Below are positions 1-7,635 of a stretch of DNA of 32,694 nt, in pieces. The stretch is taken from NCBI GenBank assembly GCA_033064195.1, contig JARBJD010000567.1, positions 1 to 32,694 on the forward strand, written 5' to 3'. The notes under the pieces were generated by a model. The model was not told the DNA's origin. It made no database searches and was given only the letters and a program-made list of their open reading frames with translations. The position numbers and the translations under genes are program-made. Every line of letters starts with the position of its first letter. The stretch's first letter is position 1. Origin of the DNA: Blattamonas nauphoetae. Taxonomy: Eukaryota; Preaxostyla; Oxymonadida.

Positions 1-590
1 CACTGTCTCTTTCCTTTGCCGATGCTGTCGATATCCCCAAGCTCATGTCAATCATCCATCAGTTGCTCGCTCACGCCAGATGGTCTCAAAACTCAAAATT
101 GAAGATCCTGATGAGCAACAAGCTTTATGTGAGACGGTTCTGAAGCAAGGTCTCGCTCCTTCCTCGACATCTTTGCTATCTGTGTGCAAAATACCATTCG
201 ATCATCGAAGGAGACATGTCCACACTGTTCATGACTCTCTCCCAACTCCTCCAAATCTCTTCTCACTCACCAGACAATGGAATATGTTCTGACTCTGCCT
301 GCTTTTCTCGCCACATCCAGTTGTCTATCATTCTTCGAGACTGATAGCACAATCGACACTTTTCTGTCTTCCATGATCGATCCCAAAAGCAAAAGGAACG
401 AGCAAAGCGGGATGTCCGTGAGTCAGAGATGACCATCCTGCGATCTTTGAGAATGGAGGGCATCGATGACGTGATTGATAGAAAAGCTGGTGAACGACAG
501 AAGCTCAGACCACGCAAACCGAACTGTTGTCAACACGATCAAATGGAGCAACATGTTGGGCATGAATCATTCAGAATATAAGTCGACGCC
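1..590 (+). pseudogene. 3' part of a decayed host gene, family tentatively oxymonad-type
   Basis: Protein-like sequence runs on the plus strand but changes frame several times. Around 270-400 one frame reads 'TLPAFLATSSCLSFFETDST'. Around 400-475 another reads 'RESEMTILRSLRMEGIDDVI'. From about 475 a third reads 'EKLVNDRSSD' and then 'VVNTIKWSNMLGMN', followed by a natural-looking C-terminus. The three pieces make sense in order, so this is one gene with at least two frameshifts, not three genes. The tail style (a charged 'LRMEG' helix, then an SNMLGMN-like end) resembles a large expanded family I recall from Blattamonas-like oxymonads; that link is memory, not a search. The function is unknown. 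The gene is cut at its 5' side by the window edge, and the pogo-like transposon starts about 100 bp after its end. Confidence 0.4.
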
Positions 591-695
591 AACAAGAACT
601 AGATGGCGTTTCGTATCTATTTTGATTTCTTTGGACCATACCGTTAGCGTGTTGTCTTTTTCGCTCTGGCATTCACTCCCTGCCAGGGAACAATA

Positions 696-1938
696 CAGTG
701 ACTCCTAATTCCGGCTATTGACTAATGACGTGTCATGTCATGTCATTCTTTAATTGGGACTTTCTCGACAACCAAGGAAGAGTAATGCTTCGCGACGACC
801 CTGTTTCTGTTGCCATAGAAGGAGCAAAGAAGTACGTTGACAGCAACGGCACAGTATCGCAGTCGTTCTGGTTCTTGGAGGCAATTTCAAAACATCTTTT
901 GCAACCGTATCAGCGGTAATACGCTTTTGGTGAATCTGGAGAAGGAGGGAAGAATTCCGGAAATCACACCTCTCAACTGTCAGAAATGATGCAATGTTCT
1001 CAAGGATTGGTCTCTCAGATTCGAAATGATGATGGAGTCAGAAAGCAGGTTGACAAAAATCGATGGCGTTGACGTGGAAACAGGAATTGGAAATTGTGGA
1101 GGCAGTGAAGACCCGATGGGAGAGAAGACTTGTGTTCACCCCAACTGAAATCAATAGTGCGGCCTCCAAGCTACAGGGGAAGATTGTTGGGAATAGTTGG
1201 TACGAATCTTTCCTAGCAAGACACAAAGATCTTAAAGTTGTTGAAAGGCGTCCTAGGGAAGAGACAAGGATGAGAATAAAAGGTTCAGACATTCGGAAGT
1301 ATGCAGAAATACTGGAGAATGCATTGAAAGGTATTCCAGATTGTCTCGTCTTCCATATTGATGAAGTGGGATATCAGTCCTGGTCAGACACTCATACTCA
1401 ACTTGCGATTGTTCCAACAGACGTTTCCGACAATGAACTGCGAATGGCTGTCGACAGATCGGAGAAGCGCTTCACGCTTCTCGCATGCATCTCTCTCGAT
1501 TACAACCTCATCATCCCCTACTACGCCATCCCACCTCCATTTAGTGTGGAGCAGACTAGAAATGAAGGACTTGTCCTCGGAGTTGACTATCATTATGGCC
1601 TTTCCAACTCTGGAGGGATGAATGCCTGTCTCATGTTGGATTGGATGGACAGGGTGTTCATTCCATTGGTGAACTCCATTCGCGATGACATCAATCGACC
1701 AAGACAGAAGGCACTTCTCATGGCAGACGGATGTGGGAGTCATGTCACTCAAGAGGTACTGAAGCGCCTGGAGGACAATCGGATTGTCCTTGTCACTCCA
1801 CCAGGTGGCACCACACATCCTCCAAGTTCTCGATTTGGGTATTTTTGCAGCCTATAAGAAAAATTTCCAGGTTTTGCGAGGAGGAGACCATCACGACACT
1901 ATGGAAGTAGTAGAGTAGACGATTTGGGAACCAGATTG
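696..1938 (+). mobile_element. pogo-like (Tc1/mariner superfamily) DNA transposon, left part; 3' end not found
   Basis: The inferred left end is 'CAGTGACTCCTAATTCCGG', preceded by TA at 694-695, which fits the TA target and CAGT-type termini of pogo/Tc1 elements. The transposase lies inside on the plus strand. No inverted copy of this end occurs before the Polinton begins at 1939, and none was found in the right flank after 27855. The element is therefore either truncated or cut by the Polinton with later loss of its right end. The right boundary given here is the edge of the Polinton, not a proven transposon end. Confidence 0.55.
725..1917 (+). pseudogene. pogo/Tc5-like DDE transposase, frameshifted
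   Basis: The long open frame 1063-1857 carries a CENP-B/Tc5-type DNA-binding signature ('NSWYESFLARHKDLK') and then the DDE catalytic core. The first Asp is in 'LVFHIDEVGYQSW', the second in 'LLMADGCGSH'. The third is in 'HILQVLD', but only in the next frame, so a one-base frameshift lies near 1815-1820. The shifted frame runs on ('GIFAAYKKNFQVL') to a TAG at 1915-1917. The spacing between the second and third Asp is 35 residues, which fits pogo-like enzymes. N-terminal helix-turn-helix material ('LEKEGRIPEITPLNCQK' and 'DDPVSVAIEGAKKYV') is visible in broken frames between 725 and 1060. The family cuts and pastes its own DNA at TA sites. This copy is inactive as it stands. Confidence 0.75.
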
Positions 1939-3163
1939 AAATAGTCGTTGAAATCAGAAACGAAAAGTCAATTCCGATTGACCATTTCTAAATCTTGTAT
2001 TAAAAGGAATTTAGGCCATTTCAATGATGCCAATATTTGACCTAAATTCCAAAAATATGTCCAATATTTTGACCTCATTTTAAGCGTCAATTTTGAAGCA
2101 AATTTTGCCATATTCCAAAATGTTGTCACTTTTTCGATGTTTTTCACTTTGAACTCCGAACAAAGGGAATCCAACTCTGAGAACCCACTTCGAAAAAATC
2201 GAAAATAATTCTAAAATGTCGAGGACGATGTGAGTCGTCGATCAAAACAATCCGATGAAAATCGGTTGAGAATTCGTGGAGCTACGTACCGAACAGTGGT
2301 CAAAAATGGACCAAAAGTCGATTTTCAGATTTCGCTACTAACCACTCCTTTATGTCTCAAATTCACCTCAAACATCTTCTAAAATTACAAAATCGATTTT
2401 GAAAGGTGAGATTCGCGATAAAAACACTTTTGGAAAAAGTTTGATCCGACCCATTGAGGATTTTACGAGTCGAAATTTTCGAGATAAGGTATGGACCCTG
2501 TCTTCCATCATCTTTCGCTCAGGAATCGTCCTCTTATGACGCCTTTTGTGTTAGATTGATAAGAACGCCTTCTGGCGACTTTAGGTATGAACCTTTTCAC
2601 GTCACGATCCTTCGGACACTTTTGCCAATTTTCATTTTAACGTTAGATCTTCTAAATTCTTCGCATTCGCGTCCTAGCGACGCTTTTTGAGATTTCCTGT
2701 TTTCCCACTTCATTAGTCCTCTTTTTGCACACACCTTTGATTCACCACATTTTCACCTCACTTTCAGTCACCGTCATTTTGTATGTGTTTTCACATATCA
2801 TCCTCCCTTTCTCACGTTCTGAGGAGGGAGTGGCTGAATTTTAACACTTTGTTCGGTACTTTTCTATAAAGTTGATTTTACGTCTTTTCCCCATATCTTG
2901 TCCGTATGTTTGTTTTAACAAAACTCATTTCAGCACATTGTATCACTCATCTTCTTTGTTCCATTTCACCACTTATTCGTTCATAAGACACTCTCATTTA
3001 CCTCATTTCACAACCCTTTTTCCGTCGTTCACACCTCACGCGCACATCATTATGTCTTCATTGTTTTGACTTTTTGCTTAATTTGACAAAAGAGATTGAA
3101 ACAAGGTACAATGAAGTGAGCAAGTATGATAGTGAATGGTGAAATGGATGAAGTGAGAATTGA

Positions 3164-4259
3164 GGTACACTAATGTGTTTTATGAACGCGTTCATCGAAA
3201 TTTAGGATAAAAGAACAAACAATAGTGAATGAAGTGATAATTAAGCGATAAAGTGAAGTGAGGGACGAAAGAAATGAGACGATCAAAATGAAGAGATCAT
3301 GGTTCAGAAATGAGTTTTATGATCGCGTGAATCGAAATTTCACAAACAAAGAGCAAACAAAACTGAATGAAGTGGCAATCAAACACTAAAGTGAAGTGAG
3401 GAATGAAAGAAACGAGAAGAGTAAAATGAAGAGATCGAGGTCACAAAATGACTTTTATGCGCGAACGAAACCAATGTCGCCTAATCAATGTGAACTGAGT
3501 TTAGAAAAACATACTTGTGAATCTTAAAACATAATTGGAGAATTGATATCGAGCGGACGCTGTGGATTGTTTCTATTGTGTTCATAATTGAATTTTAGAA
3601 TTAGATAAATAAAAAACAAGAGAATACCAGTTTGGTTCCAGTTGTGAGACATCCTTTGCGACCATAAACAGCAACGCTTCACTCGATTGGATGGTCACTC
3701 TTCAGTCCACTTTATCTGGTACACAAATTGATTTTAAGAAAGAATGAATGTGGAAACAGAGGATACCAGTTTCAATCCTTCAGTGACACATTCTTTCGAA
3801 GTCTAAAACACCATACCGTACCTAAGATGTGAGGATCATTGATATCAAGTTAACTATGGGAATTAAAAAGTGAACAAATAATAAAACGTGATCACACCAG
3901 GTTCATCTCCGTAATTCAACATACAGCGAACGATAAAGCGCGATCGTGTACCCAATTCGAAGGTGACTGTTTTGATCGTTTCGATCTGGTACAACAATGC
4001 TTTTAGGAAAGAATGAGCTGAAAAGTGAACAAACCTGTTAATCTCAAGTCAGATCCACATTAACTAGACGATAAAACACTGTACTGTACCAGAACTGAGA
4101 AGACAGAAAAGAGCCAAATTAGGTCCAAGAGAATGTTTTATGAAAAGAGAAGAGAACAAATGAAAAGCCAAAAGAGGGAGAACATGAATTCAAGGTCAAT
4201 AGAAAGTAAAACAAAGCGGCGTACCTTCTGAATCAAAATCGACGATCGATCGAGAAATA
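3164..4259 (+). repeat. Degenerate tandem units of about 137 bp in the left TIR, first block
   Basis: A recurring signature (GGTACAnnAATGnnTTTTATGA-like text, then about 40 bp later GA(A/G)CAAAC) starts at 3164, 3301, 3439, about 3579, 3718, 3988 and 4122. The steps are 137, 138, 140, 139, 270 (two units) and 134 bp. The companion motif occurs at 3213, 3352, 3872, 4026 and 4154. Units have diverged but the phase is kept. The mirror copy in the right TIR is at about 25533-26630. The regular spacing points to amplification or to a spaced protein-binding or nucleosome-scale array; the function is unknown. Confidence 0.75.
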
Positions 4260-5865
4260 GTCCCTAAAAATTGGGGGTTTTAAAAATGGGGGTAGAACCG
4301 AGATGGACCCATTTGAAAAAAATTGAAACCGTTGAATGAGAAAAGTGAATTGAGAAACAAAAGAGTGTCACGTTATTCGCCTTCATCGCTCGAGTCATCT
4401 GCACCATCATCATTTGGGTCTATGGGAATATCTGGATTGGGAGGAGCGTTGAATCTTCTCAGAAGATCTGGATCACTAATGAACCAGAGACCTTCTCTGG
4501 AATGGTCTCGTCGCGCGGGTGCTGGATTAAGCCTTCTGGGGAGTTCGGCATCTGTCAGTTTTGCTGCAACAGGCTGGATAGTCGGTGGATTGAGGCCTGT
4601 GTCGCGGAAAGAGGCTTTGACAATTTTGGGCTTAATCCGTCTGAGAGAGCCTGGTCGAAAGCCTCTATGAAGGCTGTGCGTTTCTGTGATGCATCAGCAA
4701 GTGCTTGGGGACGGATGGAGCTCAGTAGGCCTTGTTTGATGGTGGCCGTGACATACTGATCGACTGGCTGCAGCATGTGTAGTATGTGAAGGGAGGATTG
4801 CGATGTCTATGCTATTTCGTTGACAAAGCAGTTGAACCGACGCCACATAATGAGAGCGAAGGCCGTCCATAATGAGGAGGATCCGAGAGTTTTCTTGGTT
4901 GATGTTTTGTCTTCGTTGAAGCATATATGGAAGGATATACATTTGAAAGATCGTTGGGAATAATGTATTGGTCATCCTAGTTTGAGGATTTGAAATGATT
5001 ATAAGGTTTGATCCTCTGAAAGGAGCATATTCCACTGGAAGCTGTTGAAAAGGAACCAAGAGGATGGTTGGCAAAATTTGCCGTCGGCGGCGATAGTGAG
5101 GATGAAAGTAGTTTTGCTTGGGAGGGGGTATTTGGGGGACAATGGGCCGTGGGTCGTCTGGTTCAACTGCTACCAGAACATTATGGTTGGGGCAGAATTG
5201 GCAAAAGACTCATCTAAATTAAAAACAAGTGAATTGGGATACATGTACAATTGTCGCAATCGAAGGTAATGATCGAACCACGGTCTTATAATCTGTGCGG
5301 ATGTTTGGCGAAAACGCTCATGAGGGAATTGTTCGCTCTTTTTAGGCTGATTTCGTTCCTTCCGTTTACGAAAGAATATCCGAAGGTTGATGAGAGGGAA
5401 GGGTGAGTGGCTGTAACAGGACGTTGCCTGATTTGATCTTCGCACTATATCAAAAAGATAGAGAAAAAGAGAGTATACCAAAGATCTGATGGATTGAGCC
5501 GAATGAAATATTCGCTGGCCTCGATCTCTCAAGATATCCTGTATGACTGCTTCCTGCTCCACATCGGATAATATCGGAGGGCGTCCGACGATTCCGCAAC
5601 GTCTGTTTGCTTTGAAATTCTTCACTGCTCGCTCAAGAACGTGTTTCCCGATGTTGCCCACGCGACCAACTCTCGCAAAAGGAATGCCATGATCAAACGC
5701 AATTCGAGCGAAACGCTCCCCACGATGTTGTATGTTGCGGTACTCCTCCGTCCCCGCGAGACGGAGGATTTCTGCATCGGAGATGCGACTTATTTTGGCA
5801 TGAAAATGATGGGGCGTATGGGGGATTTACCCCCCATTTTTTAAAACCCCCAATTGATCAAGGAC
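4260..5865 (-). mobile_element. Pogo-like DNA transposon inserted in the left Polinton TIR
   Basis: The ends are inverted copies: left GTCCCTAAAAATTGGGGG and right, read in reverse, GTCCTTGATCAATTGGGGG, both followed by TTTTAAAAA and a G-run. TA flanks both sides (4258-4259 and 5866-5867), the normal pogo/Tc1 target. An AAAT duplication with ends starting AGTCC is an equally good reading of the junctions. The element is absent from the matching place in the right TIR, so it inserted after the TIRs were formed or last homogenised. It encodes one transposase on the minus strand, now frameshifted. It is 1606 bp long, a usual size for this group. Confidence 0.88.
4555..5838 (-). pseudogene. Pogo-like DDE transposase, frameshifted
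   Basis: Reading on the minus strand, the frame is open from about 5838 ('AKISRISDAEILRLAGTEEY'). It continues through a helix-turn-helix region ('GRPPILSDVEQEAVIQDIL') to the first catalytic Asp in 'YPNSLVFNLDESF'. After a stop near 5170 the text resumes in another frame ('LPTILLVPFQQLPVEYAPF') to the second Asp in 'RILLIMDGLRSHY' and 'ILPSHTTH'. A further shift near 4770 leads to 'MLQPVDQYVTATIKQGL' with the third Asp. The Asp-to-Asp spacing is 35 residues, as in the transposase at 725-1917, and both share the TTH...LQ..D signature. At least two frameshifts are present, so this copy is inactive. It would have moved the 4260-5865 element. Confidence 0.8.
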
Positions 5866-6027
5866 TAAATTTCGAGCACCAAAAGTTGATCAAAATTTTA
5901 GAACCCATGTTCAACTTTAATTTTGAAAAAGTGAGAGACAATGAAGAGAAAATAAGAATGAAGTGACAATGAAAATCCAAGAGTGAAGTGGAGAGAAAAG
6001 AGAAGACAAAAGTGATGTGAAAATGAC

Positions 6028-6480
6028 GGTACAAGAATGAGTCTTAGGAAAAGATTAAACAAAAAAGAGAACAAACAAGTAAAAATTCTTCGGTGAAAGT
6101 CACTTTCGAAAAGTAAGACGCGATAGTTCATCGACGTCGAGAGGATCAGTTGGTGAGAGGTCATAAGAGAGTGTCAAAAGAGAATGAAAGAAAGAGAAGA
6201 GCAAACAAGTTATTTTTCAGTCGTGAAACAACATTCGAAACGATAAGACGCGACGGTCGACCAGATCTGAAGGTCACTTTTCGGTCCGATCAGATCGAGT
6301 ACAAGAGAAAGTTTTATGAAGAGATTTATCAAAGGAGAGAACAAACCTTTCATGAATGAGTCGGAAACGAAATTCCAGAAGATAAAACGAAGTAGTGTAC
6401 CTGAACGAGAGGAGAAGAAAAAAGTGAATGATCGAGAACGAGAAAGTGATGGTGAAAAAGAAGAGAGAACAAATGTGAAA
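6028..6480 (+). repeat. Degenerate units of about 135 bp in the left TIR, second block
   Basis: This continues the 137-bp unit family beyond the nested transposon. Unit-like starts are at 6028 (GGTACAAGAATGAG) and 6297, which are 269 bp or two units apart. GA(A/G)CAAA(C/T) occurs at about 6069, 6199, 6339 and 6467 (steps of 128-140 bp). Part of the unit ('AAGACGCGA' plus 'GATCAG/GATC') recurs near 6115 and 6245. The right TIR mirror is at about 24065-24515. Open frames on the purine-rich strand here (6150-6555) are rich in Lys, Arg and Glu and look like by-products of composition. Confidence 0.65.
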
Positions 6481-6645
6481 CTAGAAAGCGTGACACACCT
6501 AAATCAAACGGTAAAGAACCATCAGGAACGAGAAGGGATGATCATGTCCCATTGAAGGACTTTCGCTGATCAAACAAGACTGATCGAACCCATCGAAAAG
6601 AGGATCGAAGTCTCGGAAGATCACCAACGATAAAACAACGATTGA

Positions 6646-6677
6646 AAATTTATTTTTGAATTTTTAATTTGTATTAA
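6646..6677 (+). promoter_or_regulatory. T-rich start motif before the 129-aa gene
   Basis: TTTATTTTTGAATTTTTAA and then TGTATTAA abut the ATG at 6678. This is the first of a dozen copies of the element's start signature (T-run, A, T-run, then TAAATG-like text). It lies within the TIR, so the right end carries a copy too. Confidence 0.6.
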
Positions 6678-7067
6678 ATGAATCCAACTGAAATGTACAA
6701 CGAAAGACGTCGAGTATGTTCAGAACAAGCATTAATTGAATCAATGAGAGAAGAGAACTGTTCGCTAGTCTCTGGGTATGTCAGAAATAATGTGCCGGTG
6801 ACGTATGTTCATGAGGGAGTTGAATGGAGAATAAAACCAAAGTTGTGGAATCAAGGAAACAGACCTCACTTAGCGAAACGTCGACACTACACTCAATCAT
6901 TCGTCGAAAATGAACTGAAGAAATACAATTGTGAACTCGTAGGTGAGTACACCAAAGTTCTGGTTCCATTCACATATCGAGAGATTGGCGGAAGTGAAGT
7001 GTTCAGAATTAGACTTGATTCCTGGCTAAAGGCAACGATAAAGCCCCATCAGAGAAAACTGAAATAA
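6678..7067 (+). CDS. Two-repeat small protein at the TIR/unique boundary
   Basis: 129 aa with no family I can name. It consists of two related halves of about 45 residues. The first (about 18-54) reads '..NCSLVSGY..NVPVTY..GVEWRI...LW'. The second (about 74-117) reads '..NCELVGEY..VLVPFTY..SEVFRI...SW'. The pattern N-C-x-L-V-x-x-Y, V-P-(V/F)-T-Y, (E)-x-R-I and a final Trp is shared, suggesting an internally duplicated small fold, possibly a nucleic-acid-binding module. The ATG is chosen because the shared promoter motif ends directly before it. The first 49 codons lie inside the TIR and are therefore duplicated, inverted, at the right end, where the rest of the gene is absent. The gene stands at the head of the replication module. 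Confidence 0.7.
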   Translation: MNPTEMYNERRRVCSEQALIESMREENCSLVSGYVRNNVPVTYVHEGVEWRIKPKLWNQGNRPHLAKRRHYTQSFVENELKKYNCELVGEYTKVLVPFTYREIGGSEVFRIRLDSWLKATIKPHQRKLK

Positions 7068-7074
7068 AGACTCA

Positions 7075-7108
7075 ACTTTTTTATTTTCGGATTTTTAATT
7101 TGTAGTAA
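7075..7108 (+). promoter_or_regulatory. T-rich start motif before the short region at 7109
   Basis: CTTTTTTATTTTCGGATTTTTAATTTGTAGTAA directly precedes an ATG at 7109. It repeats the layout, and even the second T-tract, of the motif before 6678. Confidence 0.55.
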
Positions 7109-7635
7109 ATGGCGGCGACACTGAAATTTGTCACAGACAGCATCACGAAAATTAGAACACTATTTCCAAACACCACCTTTGAATTCAAGGATGAACATGG
7201 CTATGATCGAACGTATAATCCAAACATTAGAAACTACCAACATCATCGTGCATATCTCCTGTCAATGCTCAAGAATCCAGATCTCCATTTTGGAAGGGAG
7301 AGATAAGGAATATTACCAACTATCAGATTGATGATTTTATTCACAAACTGGAAGAGCACAATAACAATGCAATGATGAATGAAGAAGACAGCAAAGCAAG
7401 AATGCAAATCATGAAAGAAAATCCAAGAGTGAACAAAGATGAACTGAAAAGCAAGTGTTCAAAATGACGTGGAAACTGAAATCAATTGAAGAGAAGCTGA
7501 TGGATCATTGGATGAAGAATCTGTTAATCATTCAGAAGAAAAATGAACAAATGGAAAGAGAGAAGTGCAGACATTTGAGGGATTTGAAGAATGCATATTA
7601 TTAGCTGAACCACGAGACAAAGCAGCATTCAATTC
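7109..7635 (+). pseudogene. Short, probably broken coding region upstream of the polymerase
   Basis: An ATG behind a clear promoter motif opens a frame starting 'MAATLKFVTDSITKIRTLFP', with no family I recognise. The stretch as a whole looks coding (charged, lysine- and glutamate-rich text such as 'IHKLEEHNNNAM') but is not one open frame. It may be a small Polinton gene of its own or the remains of a longer leader region of the replication module; the sequence does not decide. Treated here as a fossil part of the element. Confidence 0.4.

Larger units (their letters stand above)
1939..6824 (+). repeat. Left Polinton terminal inverted repeat (about 3.28 kb without the nested transposon)
   Basis: Its reverse complement matches 23722-27855 throughout. 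Anchors are 'AGTCGTTGAAATCAGAAACG' at 1943 versus the same text ending at 27851, the segment around 2300 versus about 27470, around 3314 versus about 26475, and 4215-4255 versus 25533-25570. Identity is high, with scattered substitutions and 1-bp indels. The repeat ends inside the first Polinton gene, after '...EGVE'. Removing the nested elements gives about 3278 bp on the left and 3281 bp on the right. The outer part (2000-3160) has no convincing coding sequence; the inner part is purine-rich and repetitive. Such ends serve as protein-primed replication origins and integrase sites in this element family. Confidence 0.93.

Noticed and set aside
2454-3069. Open frames on the plus strand in the outer left TIR
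   Set aside because: Short, Phe/Ser/His-rich and pyrimidine-driven. They lack the start motif, and the right TIR copy does not keep the same residues. Treated as composition by-products.
5420-5460. A short intron in the pogo-like transposase (GTATAC ... ATAG on the minus strand)
   Set aside because: The unspliced frame gives the more family-like text across this segment; splicing would move it into a poorer frame.
6150-6555. Two overlapping Lys/Arg/Glu-rich frames before the first Polinton gene
   Set aside because: They lie in the repeat-unit block, are purine-strand low complexity, have no start motif, and the mirror copy shifts frame.
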